A stretch of DNA of 55,352 nucleotides from Streptomyces griseorubiginosus (lineage in GTDB: Bacteria; Actinomycetota; Actinomycetes; Streptomycetales; Streptomycetaceae): contig NZ_KQ948736.1 of NCBI RefSeq assembly GCF_001514195.1, forward strand, positions 477,998-533,349, in the 5' to 3' direction. Each line of letters begins with the position of its first letter. Position 1 is the stretch's first letter. Of this stretch, positions 46,905 through 55,352 are shown one piece after another. A program made the translations under genes and the position numbers. The notes under the pieces are model-generated. The model saw only the letters and a program-made list of their open reading frames with translations, searched no databases and had not been told where the DNA came from.

Positions 46905-47837
46905 TCAGTGCATGAGGTGGTCGGCAGGCAACGGGCGGGCGAAGAAGTCGTCCAGGGACAGACCCGTCGCCGCGTTGACGAACGCGCGGGCCGCGACCGA
47001 GCCGGGGGTGGCCGCGTGGATCGCGACCGAGACCTGCGCGCCGGCCTCCGGGTCGACCAGGGGCAGCGCGCGGGTCCGGCCGACCACCGGCATGGCGCGC
47101 AACCAGGTGTGCGGCACGATGCTGGCCCAACCGCCGCCGCCCACGTGCGCGTAGAGGGAGGCGATCGAGTCCGTCTCGACCTGCGGGGTGACCACGAACC
47201 CCTTCTCCGCGAACACCGTGTCGACGATCTGCCGGATCCGCATGTCGGGGGTGAGCAGGGCGAGCGGCAGCTCGGCGGCGTCCGCCCAGGTCATGGTCGG
47301 GCTCTGGGAGACCAGCTGGTCGTCGGAGACGAGCAGCATGTACCGCTCCTGATAGAGCGGGACGACCTGGAGGCCCTCCTGGTCGTCCGGGTCGAAGTGG
47401 GCGATGGCCACGTCGAGTTCGTAGTCGCGCAGCTGCCGGTGGAGTTCCTTCGTGGACAGCCGTGAGCGGACCTGGACCTTGGCCAGCGGGTGCGCGGCGC
47501 AGAACGCGGCGACGGGGAGGGCGAGGGTCGTGGACGCGGTGGGGTCGGTGCCCAGGCGGAGGGTGCCGGTGATGCCGGACTGCACGGCGGCGACCTCGGC
47601 CTTGAAGGCGTCCTGCTCGGCGAGGATCCGCTTGGCCCATACGACGAGCCGCTCGCCCTCGGGGGTCAGGCCCTGGTAGGTGTGGCCGCGGTTGATCAGC
47701 GTGACGTTCAGCTCCCGCTCCAGCTTCGCGATCGCCGCGGAGAGCGCGGGCTGGGAGACGTAGCAGGATTCCGCCGCCCGGGCGAAGTGCCGTTCCCTCG
47801 CCACCGCCACGAAGTACTCGAGCTGCCGGAACAGCAT
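46905..47837 (-). CDS. LysR-family transcriptional regulator
   Basis: 310 aa. N-terminal HTH LEYFVAVARERHFARAAESC, SQPALSAAIAKLERELNVTLINR, then the two-lobed effector domain (VVPLYQERYMLLVSDDQL). Because it neighbours the ligase and oxc-frc, oxalate or oxalyl-CoA as effector is a fair guess. The GATA-N9-TATC boxes are its likely targets. The ATACWG-type dyad 58 bp upstream of its start could mark it as a member of a second circuit, or as the binder itself. Confidence 0.93.
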   Translation of the reverse strand: MLFRQLEYFVAVARERHFARAAESCYVSQPALSAAIAKLERELNVTLINRGHTYQGLTPEGERLVVWAKRILAEQDAFKAEVAAVQSGITGTLRLGTDPTASTTLALPVAAFCAAHPLAKVQVRSRLSTKELHRQLRDYELDVAIAHFDPDDQEGLQVVPLYQERYMLLVSDDQLVSQSPTMTWADAAELPLALLTPDMRIRQIVDTVFAEKGFVVTPQVETDSIASLYAHVGGGGWASIVPHTWLRAMPVVGRTRALPLVDPEAGAQVSVAIHAATPGSVAARAFVNAATGLSLDDFFARPLPADHLMH

Positions 47838-47894
47838 GCGCGGCTCCTCCCTGCCCGTGGGATCTGCCCTTGGGATCTACCCTGGGACCAATGA

Positions 47895-47918
47895 CTCCAT
47901 ACTGTATGCAGTGTGGAG
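47895..47918. promoter_or_regulatory. Oxalate/formate-regulon dyad, site B
   Basis: CTCCATACTG-TATG-CAGTGTGGAG, arms match 9 of 10; core ATACTG-TATG-CAGTGT (47899-47914). It lies 61 bp before the LysR ATG and behind the last fds gene. Confidence 0.6.
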
Positions 47919-47945
47919 CGATGTACAGGGAGGAGACCGCACAGG

Positions 47946-48161
47946 TCAGCGCAGACGCTTCACCGCGGCCGCCACCAGCGGGTCGAGCCCCTCCGCTCCC
48001 GCGTCGACGAACTCGTACAGCCGGGTACGCATACGCGGATCCCAGAACCTGCCGATGTGTCCCGCGATCGCCTCGGCCGCCTCCTCACCCGGCAGATGGG
48101 CGAGGTTCCTGGCGATGTCGTTGGCCATCCGGCACTCGGACGGCACGGCGGTCGCTGTCAT
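47946..48161 (-). CDS. fdsD: Formate dehydrogenase delta subunit
   Basis: 71 aa FdsD family: MANDIARNLAHLPGEEAAEAIAGHI, FWDPRMRTRLYEF and DPLVAAAVKRL are diagnostic. It is needed for formation of active FDH rather than for catalysis. It starts 1 nt after the alpha-subunit stop. ATG 48161. Confidence 0.93.
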   Translation of the reverse strand: MTATAVPSECRMANDIARNLAHLPGEEAAEAIAGHIGRFWDPRMRTRLYEFVDAGAEGLDPLVAAAVKRLR

Positions 48162-48162
48162 G

Positions 48163-50975
48163 TCAGTCCACCACCGTCACGAGGTCGTTCCCGGCGGTCT
48201 CGGTGTCGTCCGTCCGGTCGGGGCGGGCGAGCGCCACCTGGACGGCGGTCACCTTGTACTCCGGGCAGTTGGTGGCCCAGTCGGAGTTCTCCGTGGTGAC
48301 CACGTTGGCGCCGGTGACGGGATGGTGGAACGTGGTGTAGACGACCCCGGTCGGCATCCGGTCGGAGAGTTCCGCGCGCAGGGTGGTCCGCCCGACCCGG
48401 CTGGCCAGGGTGACCATGTCGCCGTCGTTGATCCCGCGGACCTCGGCGTCGTGCGGATGCAGCTCCAGGATGTCCTCGGGGTGCCAGGCGACGTTGCCGG
48501 TACGGCGGGTCTGGGCACCGACGTTGTACTGGCTGAGGATCCGCCCGGTGGTGAGGACCAGCGGGAAGCGCCGGGTGCTGCGTTCGCTGGTCGGCACGTA
48601 GGAGGTGACCACGAACCTGCCCTTGCCGCGCACGAATTCGTCCACGTGCATGATGGGCGTGCCCTCGGGCGCCTCCTCGTTGCACGGCCACTGGACGCTG
48701 CCGAGCTTGTCCAGCAGCTCGAAGGAGACTCCCGTGAACGTCGGGGTGACCGAGGCGATCTCGTCCATGATCTGGGCGGGGTGGTCGTAGGACATCGGGT
48801 AGCCCATGGCGGTGGCGATCTCGCTGACGATCTGCCATTCGTGCTTGCCCGTCTTCGGTTTCATCACCGAGCGCACCCGGTTGATGCGCCGCTCGGCGTT
48901 GGTGAAGGTGCCGTCCTTCTCCAGGAAGGAGGCACCGGGCAGGAAGACATGGGCGAACTTGGCCGTCTCGTTGAGGAACAGGTCCTGGACGACCACCAGT
49001 TCCATCGCTTCGAGGGCAGCGGTGACATGCCCCAGGTTGGGGTCGGACTGGGCGATGTCCTCGCCGTGCACGAACAGGCCCCGGAAGGTGCCGTCGATGG
49101 CCGCGTCGAACATGTTGGGGATGCGAAGTCCCGGTTCGGCGAGGAGGGTTCCGCCCCACAGGTTCTCGAAGACGGTACGGACCGCGTCGTCGGAGACGTG
49201 CCGGTAGCCGGGGAGTTCGTGCGGGAAGGAGCCCATGTCGCAGGAGCCCTGCACGTTGTTCTGGCCGCGCAGCGGGTTCACGCCGACGCCGTCGCGGCCG
49301 ATGTTGCCGCACGCCATCGCGAGGTTGGCCATTCCCATGACCATGGTGGAGCCCTGGCTGTGCTCGGTGACACCGAGGCCGTAGTAGATCGCCCCGTTGG
49401 GTGCGGTCGCGTACAGCCGCGCGGCGGCCCGGAGTTCGGCGGCCGGGACGCCGGTGATCTCCTCGACGGCCTCCGGGCTGTTCTCGGGGCGGGCGATGAA
49501 CTCGGCCCACTCGTCGAAGCCTTCGCAGCGGGCGTCCACGAAGGACCGGTCGACGAGGTCCTCGGTGACGACCACGTGGGCCATCGCGTTGACGACCGCC
49601 ACGTTGGTGCTCGGGCGCAGCTGGAGGTGGTGGGCGGCCTCGATGTGCGGGGAGCGGACGAGGTCGATGCGGCGCGGGTCCACGACGATCAACCGGGCGC
49701 CCTCGCGCAGCCGTCGCTTCATCCGGGAGGCGAACACCGGGTGTCCGTCGGTGGGGTTGGCGCCGATCACCATGATGACGTCGGCCTCGGCGACCGAGCG
49801 GAAGTCCTGGGTGCCGGCCGACTCCCCGAAGGTCTGCTTGAGTCCGTAGCCCGTCGGGGAGTGGCAGACGCGGGCGCAGGTGTCGACGTTGTTGTTGCCG
49901 AAGGCCGCGCGCACCATCTTCTGTACGACGTACACCTCTTCGTTGGTGCAGCGCGAGGAGGTGATGGCGCCGATCGCGCCGGCGCCGTGCCGGTCCTGGA
50001 TCTCGCGCAGGCGGCGGGCGACCGTGCCGATCGCCTCGTCCCACTCGACCTCGCGCCAGGGGTCGGTGATGCGGTCGCGCACCATCGGCTTGAGCATGCG
50101 GTCGGGGTGGGTGGCGTAGCCGAAGGCGAACCTGCCCTTCACACAGGAATGGCCCTCGTTGGCGCCGCCGTCCTTGTACGGCACCATGCGCACGAGTTCG
50201 TCGCCGCGCAGCTCGGCCTTGAAGGAGCAGCCCACCCCGCAGTAGGCGCAGGTGGTCACCACCGACCGGGTGGGCATGCCGAGTTCGACGACCGAGCGTT
50301 CCTGGAGCGTGGACGTCGGGCAGGCCTGCACGCAGGCGCCGCAGGAGACGCACTCGGAGTCCATGAAGGACTCCCCCGCGCCCGGTGACACCTTGGAGTC
50401 GAAGCCGCGGCCCTCGATGGTGAGCGCGAAGGTGCCCTGGACCTCGCCGCAGGCGCGGACGCAACGGGAGCAGGCGATGCACTTGGAGGGGTCGAAGTCG
50501 AAGTAGGGGTTGGAGGTGTCCTTCTCGGCGTCGAGGTGGTTCTCGCCCTCGTAGCCGTAGCGGACCTGCCGGAGGCCCACCACCCCTGCCATGTCCTGGA
50601 GTTCGCAGTCGCCGTTGGCCGGGCAGGTCAGACAGTCCAGGGGGTGGTCGGAGATGTAGAGCTCCATGACGCCCTGACGGAGCTTCTCCACCTTCGGGGT
50701 CTGGGTGCTGACCTTCATGCCGTCGGCGCACGGGGTGGTGCAGGAGGCGGGGGTGCCGCGCCGGCCGTCGATCTCGACCACGCACAGCCGGCAGGAGCCG
50801 AACGCCTCCAGGCTGTCGGTGGCGCACAACTTCGGTATCTCGACGCCTGCTTGGGCCGCCGCGCGCATCACCGAGGTGCCCTCGGGGACGGTCACCGGCA
50901 GGCCGTCCACCTCCACTCTCACCGTCGCCGGTCCCGGCCTTTCCGGCGTTCCGAAGTCGGTTTCCTTGAGGAGTG

Positions 50976-50979
<4 letters not shown>
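48163..50979 (-). CDS. fdsA: NAD-dependent formate dehydrogenase, alpha (molybdenum) subunit
   Basis: 938 aa. N-terminal [2Fe-2S] C52, C63, C66, C80; HPLDCLTCPANGDCELQ (His/Cys [4Fe-4S]); CIACSRCVRAC and CVSCGACVQACPT (two [4Fe-4S]); CAYCGVGCSF (fifth cluster); then the bis-MGD domain with the metal-ligand Cys in ARVCHSPTG rather than selenocysteine, and the C-terminal dinucleotide domain (NCPEYKVTAVQV). Oxidises formate to CO2. ATG 50979 overlaps the fdsB stop by 4 nt; the open frame runs much further upstream but only as a shadow of fdsB. No FdhD chaperone gene is in the window. Confidence 0.96.
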
Positions 50980-52585
<1,606 letters not shown>

Positions 52586-52589
<4 letters not shown>

Positions 52590-53065
52590 GAGGAGACCGT
52601 CCCGTTGAGGATCGCGCCGAGCCGGGCGGGGCCGACTCGGCCGTACAGGCGCCCGTTCGCCTCCACGGACGGCCCGAGCGCGCAGTTGCCGAGGCAGAAG
52701 ACCTGCTCGACGGTGACCGAGCCGTCGGCTGTCGTCTCGCCCAGTGCCAGGCCGGACTCGCGGGCGTAGTGGACCAGTTGGTCGGCACCCAGGGCCTGGC
52801 AGGCCTCGGCGCGGCAGATGCGCACGGTGGTGCGACCCGCGGGCTCGCGACGGAAGTCGTGGTAGAAGGTCACCACTCCGTGGACGTCCGCCCGGGAGAG
52901 GTTGAGCTCCTCGGCGAGCACCGGAACCGCCTCCTGCGGCACATGGCCCAACTCGGCCTGAAGCGAGTGCAGTACGGGCAGCAGCGGACCGCGTTCGCCG
53001 CGGTGACGGGCCACCACCCTCCGGACCACGCTCTCGACCGTCACATCGCTGCCGCTGGTCGTCAT
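52586..53065 (-). CDS. fdsG: Formate dehydrogenase gamma subunit (NuoE-like)
   Basis: 159 aa thioredoxin-like [2Fe-2S] protein: HGVVTFYHDFR, ICRAEACQALGAD and EQVFCLGNCALGPSV carry the four cysteines. First gene of fdsGBA-D. ATG 53065 is chosen as the conserved start; GGAAGGCGAAG lies upstream. The regulon dyad C is 63 bp before the ATG. Confidence 0.94.
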
Positions 53066-53128
53066 GATCGCTTCGCCTTCCGTCACGCGGGTCCCCGGCG
53101 AGAGGTGCGGAGACTCAGTCAATACTCC

Positions 53129-53144
53129 ATACAGACTTCTGTAT
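53129..53144. promoter_or_regulatory. Oxalate/formate-regulon dyad, site C
   Basis: ATACAG-ACTT-CTGTAT, a perfect 6-bp inverted repeat and the best-symmetry copy of the motif. It is AT-rich against its surroundings and stands before the fds operon. Confidence 0.72.
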
Positions 53145-53188
53145 ACACAACCCTGCCGTTGAAGGTGGCCAGGTTGCTTGCGCAAGGG

Positions 53189-53989
53189 TCAGGACGCGGC
53201 GAGCGAGTCGGTCCGGCGACGGGCACTTCCCGGCTCGACGGGGTTCGCGGGGCGGAACGGCTGTGCCGCCGCCCGCAGTTCGAGGAGCCAGGGCAGGACC
53301 GTGCGCAGCACCACGTCGAGCCCTCCGTCGTCCGTGCCCAGCATCGCCTCGGCCGGCACCAGCACCGGGTCGGCGAAGACGGTGGAGGTCGCGGTGCCGC
53401 GGGGGCCCTCGACGCCGGGACGCGCCGGGACGAACAGGTCGGGGGCGTGCGCCGGGACCGCCCAGAGCGTCAGTCCGGCCCGGGCGGCGAGGGGGCGGGA
53501 CGACCAGACGTAGGTGTCGGCCTCCCCCGCCGCGACCACCCCTCGCTTGCGGCCCCGCAGGGCGACGACACCGCCGGAGGCTGTGGCCAACGAGCGCGGG
53601 TCGAGAAGCGGGTCCCCGGCTCCGGCCCCGCCGTCGGCCCCGGATGCCGACTCGGCCAGCGCGAGACTGGCGAGGTGACGTCCGGCGGCGATCTCACCGC
53701 GCACCCAGGGGCAGCCGTACGCCTCGAGGACGGCGACCGCCGTGTAGTGGGACAGGAGCACGGCCGCGGTGGACGGACAGACGCGCGCGGTCCGCGTCAC
53801 CACGTCGGCGGCTTCCCTCAATTCCATTCCCCCACCGCCGAGTTCGGCGGAGACGGTGAGTCCGAGGAGCCCCGCCTGACCGAGGGCGGTGACGGTGCCG
53901 CGGGGGAATCTGTCCTGGACCCGGGTCGCTTCGGCGACGGGTCCGACGACGTCGGCCAGGACTTCGGAGAGAGCGGTGCGGTACGACAC
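53189..53989 (-). CDS. Truncated acyl-CoA dehydrogenase-like protein
   Basis: 266 aa against about 380 for the family. N-terminal helical domain (GTVTALGQAGLLGLTVSAELGGGG, ARVCPSTAAVLLSHYTAV) and middle beta domain (LALAESASGADGG, LRGRKRGVVAAGEADTYVW, TSTVFADPVLVPAEAMLG) are present, but the C-terminal four-helix domain with the catalytic base and half the FAD site is missing. The protein ends with a Pro/Arg-rich tail. It may be decayed or a pared-down flavoprotein. GTG 53989. It has its own regulon dyad upstream and converges on nothing: fdsG lies downstream in the same direction. Confidence 0.72.
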   Translation of the reverse strand: MSYRTALSEVLADVVGPVAEATRVQDRFPRGTVTALGQAGLLGLTVSAELGGGGMELREAADVVTRTARVCPSTAAVLLSHYTAVAVLEAYGCPWVRGEIAAGRHLASLALAESASGADGGAGAGDPLLDPRSLATASGGVVALRGRKRGVVAAGEADTYVWSSRPLAARAGLTLWAVPAHAPDLFVPARPGVEGPRGTATSTVFADPVLVPAEAMLGTDDGGLDVVLRTVLPWLLELRAAAQPFRPANPVEPGSARRRTDSLAAS

Positions 53990-54038
53990 GGGGCGACCCC
54001 CTCGGGAGTGGCTGATGATCCACTGTCGAACGATGATT

Positions 54039-54058
54039 GCATACAGTATTCTGCATGC
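54039..54058. promoter_or_regulatory. Oxalate/formate-regulon dyad, site D
   Basis: GCATACAG-TATT-CTGCATGC, arms match 7 of 8; 14 of 16 bases identical to site A. It lies 51 bp before the acyl-CoA dehydrogenase-like start and after the carbonic anhydrase gene. Confidence 0.7.
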
Positions 54059-54090
54059 GTTGATGTCGCGCCAGAGGCTCAGCCAAGAAT

Positions 54091-54627
54091 TCAGGAGACC
54101 CGGGCGGAGGAGTGTGTGACCACCTCCCGCAACAAGCCCGTCGTCACGTCGAAGACGAAGCCGCGCACGTCGTCGGTGTGCGGCAGGAACGGCGAGGTGC
54201 GCACCCGCTGCATGGACTGCCGTACGTCCTGGTCGACGTCCCGGAAGGCCTCCACCGCCCAGGCGGGGCGCTGGCCGACCTCCAGTTCCAGTTCGTGGCG
54301 GAAGTCCTCGGTCAGGGTCTGGAGCCCGCAGCCGGTGTGGTGGATCAGCGCCACACTGCGCGTACCCAGCGCCCGCTGACTGATCGTCAGGGAGCGGATG
54401 GTGTCGTCGGTGACGACTCCCCCGGCGTTGCGGATGGTGTGGCAGTCACCGAGCGCCAGGCCCAGCGCGGCGTGCAGGTCGAGACGGGCGTCCATGCAGG
54501 CCACCACGGCGACACGCAGGACGGGGCGGGCGCCCATGCCGGGGTCGGTGAAACCGGCGGCATAAGCACGGTTGGCTTCAACGAGCCGGTCGGTGACCGT
54601 CGCGGTCCGGGATACGGAAGAAGACAT
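54091..54627 (-). CDS. Beta-carbonic anhydrase
   Basis: 178 aa. Zinc ligands C44 (VACMDARLD), H97 and C100 (IHHTGCG), with the D46/R48 catalytic pair; IRNAGGVVTDD is the family signature. It interconverts CO2 and bicarbonate. ATG 54627 is 33 bp after the second frc gene, so the two are one operon. Oxalyl-CoA decarboxylase and formate dehydrogenase both release CO2, making this a natural accessory. Confidence 0.93.
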   Translation of the reverse strand: MSSSVSRTATVTDRLVEANRAYAAGFTDPGMGARPVLRVAVVACMDARLDLHAALGLALGDCHTIRNAGGVVTDDTIRSLTISQRALGTRSVALIHHTGCGLQTLTEDFRHELELEVGQRPAWAVEAFRDVDQDVRQSMQRVRTSPFLPHTDDVRGFVFDVTTGLLREVVTHSSARVS

Positions 54628-54660
54628 GGTGGGGCTACCTCTCCGGTCGGGTCGGGTGGG

Positions 54661-55352
54661 TCAGATGACGCCCTGCGCCTTGAGCTGCGGCAACTCGTCC
54701 TGTGACAGGCCGAGTTCATCGATGTAGATCTCTTGGTTGTGCTGGCCGAGGAGGGGTGGGGTGGTGATGGTGGTGGGCGAGTCGGAGAGCTTGAGCGGGT
54801 TGCCGACGGTGGTGAAGGTGCCGCGTTCGGGATGCTCGACCTCGACGATCATGTCGTTGGCCGCCAGCGAGGCATCCTCGATGATCTCCCGGGTCGACAG
54901 GATCGGCCCACACGGAATGTTGTGCCGGTTGAGCTCCTCCAGCACCCGCCACTTCGGCAGCGTCGCCGTCCATTCCTCGATCAGCTGGAACATCTTCGCC
55001 AGCTTCGGCAACCGCGCCTCAGGAGTGGCCCATTCAGGATCATCAGCCAGCTCGGGCCGTCGGATGAGCCCCGCCAGGGGCGCCCATCCGACGGGCTGGA
55101 CGATGACATAGACGTAGTCGTTGGGCCCGCCCGGCGCGCACCGCACCGCCCACCCCGGCTGACCGCCCCCCGACGCATTCCCCGAGCGCGGGACCTCATC
55201 GCCGAAGTCCTCGTTGGGGTACTCCGCCAACGGCCCGTGCGCCAGGCGCTGCTGGTCGCGCAGCTTGACCCGGCACAGGTTCAGCACCGCGTGCTGCATC
55301 GCCACGTTCACCCGCTGCCCCCGCCCGGTCCTCTCCCGCTGGAACAGCGCCG
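54661..55352 (-). CDS. frc: Second formyl-CoA:oxalate CoA-transferase, 5'-truncated by window edge
   Basis: About 230 C-terminal codons are present and the frame stays open to the right edge. [68 protein letters not shown] and the end LPQLKAQGVI parallel the first frc at 42 kb, but identity is moderate, so this is a paralogue and not a recent duplicate. The catalytic Asp lies beyond the edge. It probably leads the carbonic anhydrase operon. Confidence 0.92.
   Translation of the reverse strand, partial: ALFQRERTGRGQRVNVAMQHAVLNLCRVKLRDQQRLAHGPLAEYPNEDFGDEVPRSGNASGGGQPGWAVRCAPGGPNDYVYVIVQPVGWAPLAGLIRRPELADDPEWATPEARLPKLAKMFQLIEEWTATLPKWRVLEELNRHNIPCGPILSTREIIEDASLAANDMIVEVEHPERGTFTTVGNPLKLSDSPTTITTPPLLGQHNQEIYIDELGLSQDELPQLKAQGVI

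Overview
This is a high-GC, gene-dense stretch of an actinomycete chromosome, almost certainly a Streptomyces. The evidence is the very high third-position GC, frequent GTG starts, 4-nt start/stop overlaps, an ECF41 sigma factor, an F420-type PPOX protein, and a second pentose-phosphate operon whose order (tkt-tal-zwf-opcA-pgi-gnd) I recognise from the S. coelicolor SCO6658-6663 region. There is no prophage, IS element, integrase or CRISPR array.

Left part (1-16.5 kb). A truncated secreted phosphoesterase and an AraC regulator precede a seven-gene carbon operon: transketolase, transaldolase, G6P dehydrogenase, OpcA, PGI, a short 6PG dehydrogenase and a histidine phosphatase. It ends at a strong hairpin and carries no 6-phosphogluconolactonase. 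A beta-helix membrane protein follows. Next comes a shikimate/quinate-type unit (dehydrogenase, TetR, MHS-family symporter) with two similar 24-bp candidate operators, then a VOC protein and a PPOX protein.

Middle (16.6-29.7 kb). A serine hydrolase converges on a minus-strand run: ribA, an internally deleted ornithine cyclodeaminase-like protein, an FAD amine oxidoreductase, and both halves of the saccharopine pathway (Lys1-like and Lys9-like). The RibA has Met120 where classical GTP cyclohydrolase II has Tyr, the SCO6655 signature for releasing the formylated pyrimidine FAPy. A creatininase-family gene, a candidate FAPy deformylase, starts 38 bp away on the other strand. Beyond it lie a cysteine-free PTPS/QueD-like protein, a GT4 glycosyltransferase, a methyltransferase and a flippase-like membrane protein (all translationally coupled), then a zinc-motif-less MDR dehydrogenase and a divergent CDP-alcohol phosphatidyltransferase. 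This looks like an uncharacterised pathway that diverts GTP into a glycosylated, methylated and possibly lipid-linked pyrimidine or pterin.

29.8-41.4 kb. A peptide/metal ABC importer is reduced to a lipoprotein and a single fused permease, with an MFS remnant where more genes would be expected. A CooC-like ATPase gene has a Zur-like site over its promoter. An EF-G paralogue is preceded by a well-formed 38-codon leader ORF. A second serine hydrolase, an FAD/NADH oxidoreductase coupled to an ECF41 sigma factor, and tRNA-Leu(GAG) follow.

Right part (41.4-55.35 kb). This is an oxalate-to-CO2 locus: oxc-frc, a divergent oxalate-CoA ligase-like gene, LysR, NAD-dependent formate dehydrogenase (fdsGBA-D), beta-carbonic anhydrase, a truncated acyl-CoA dehydrogenase, a second frc cut by the window edge, and a PAS protein. 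Four of these units carry one dyad, ATACWG-N4-CWGTAT or a close variant, 38-64 bp before the start codon, which points to an undescribed oxalate/formate regulon. Two LysR-like GATA-N9-TATC boxes sit between oxc and the ligase gene.
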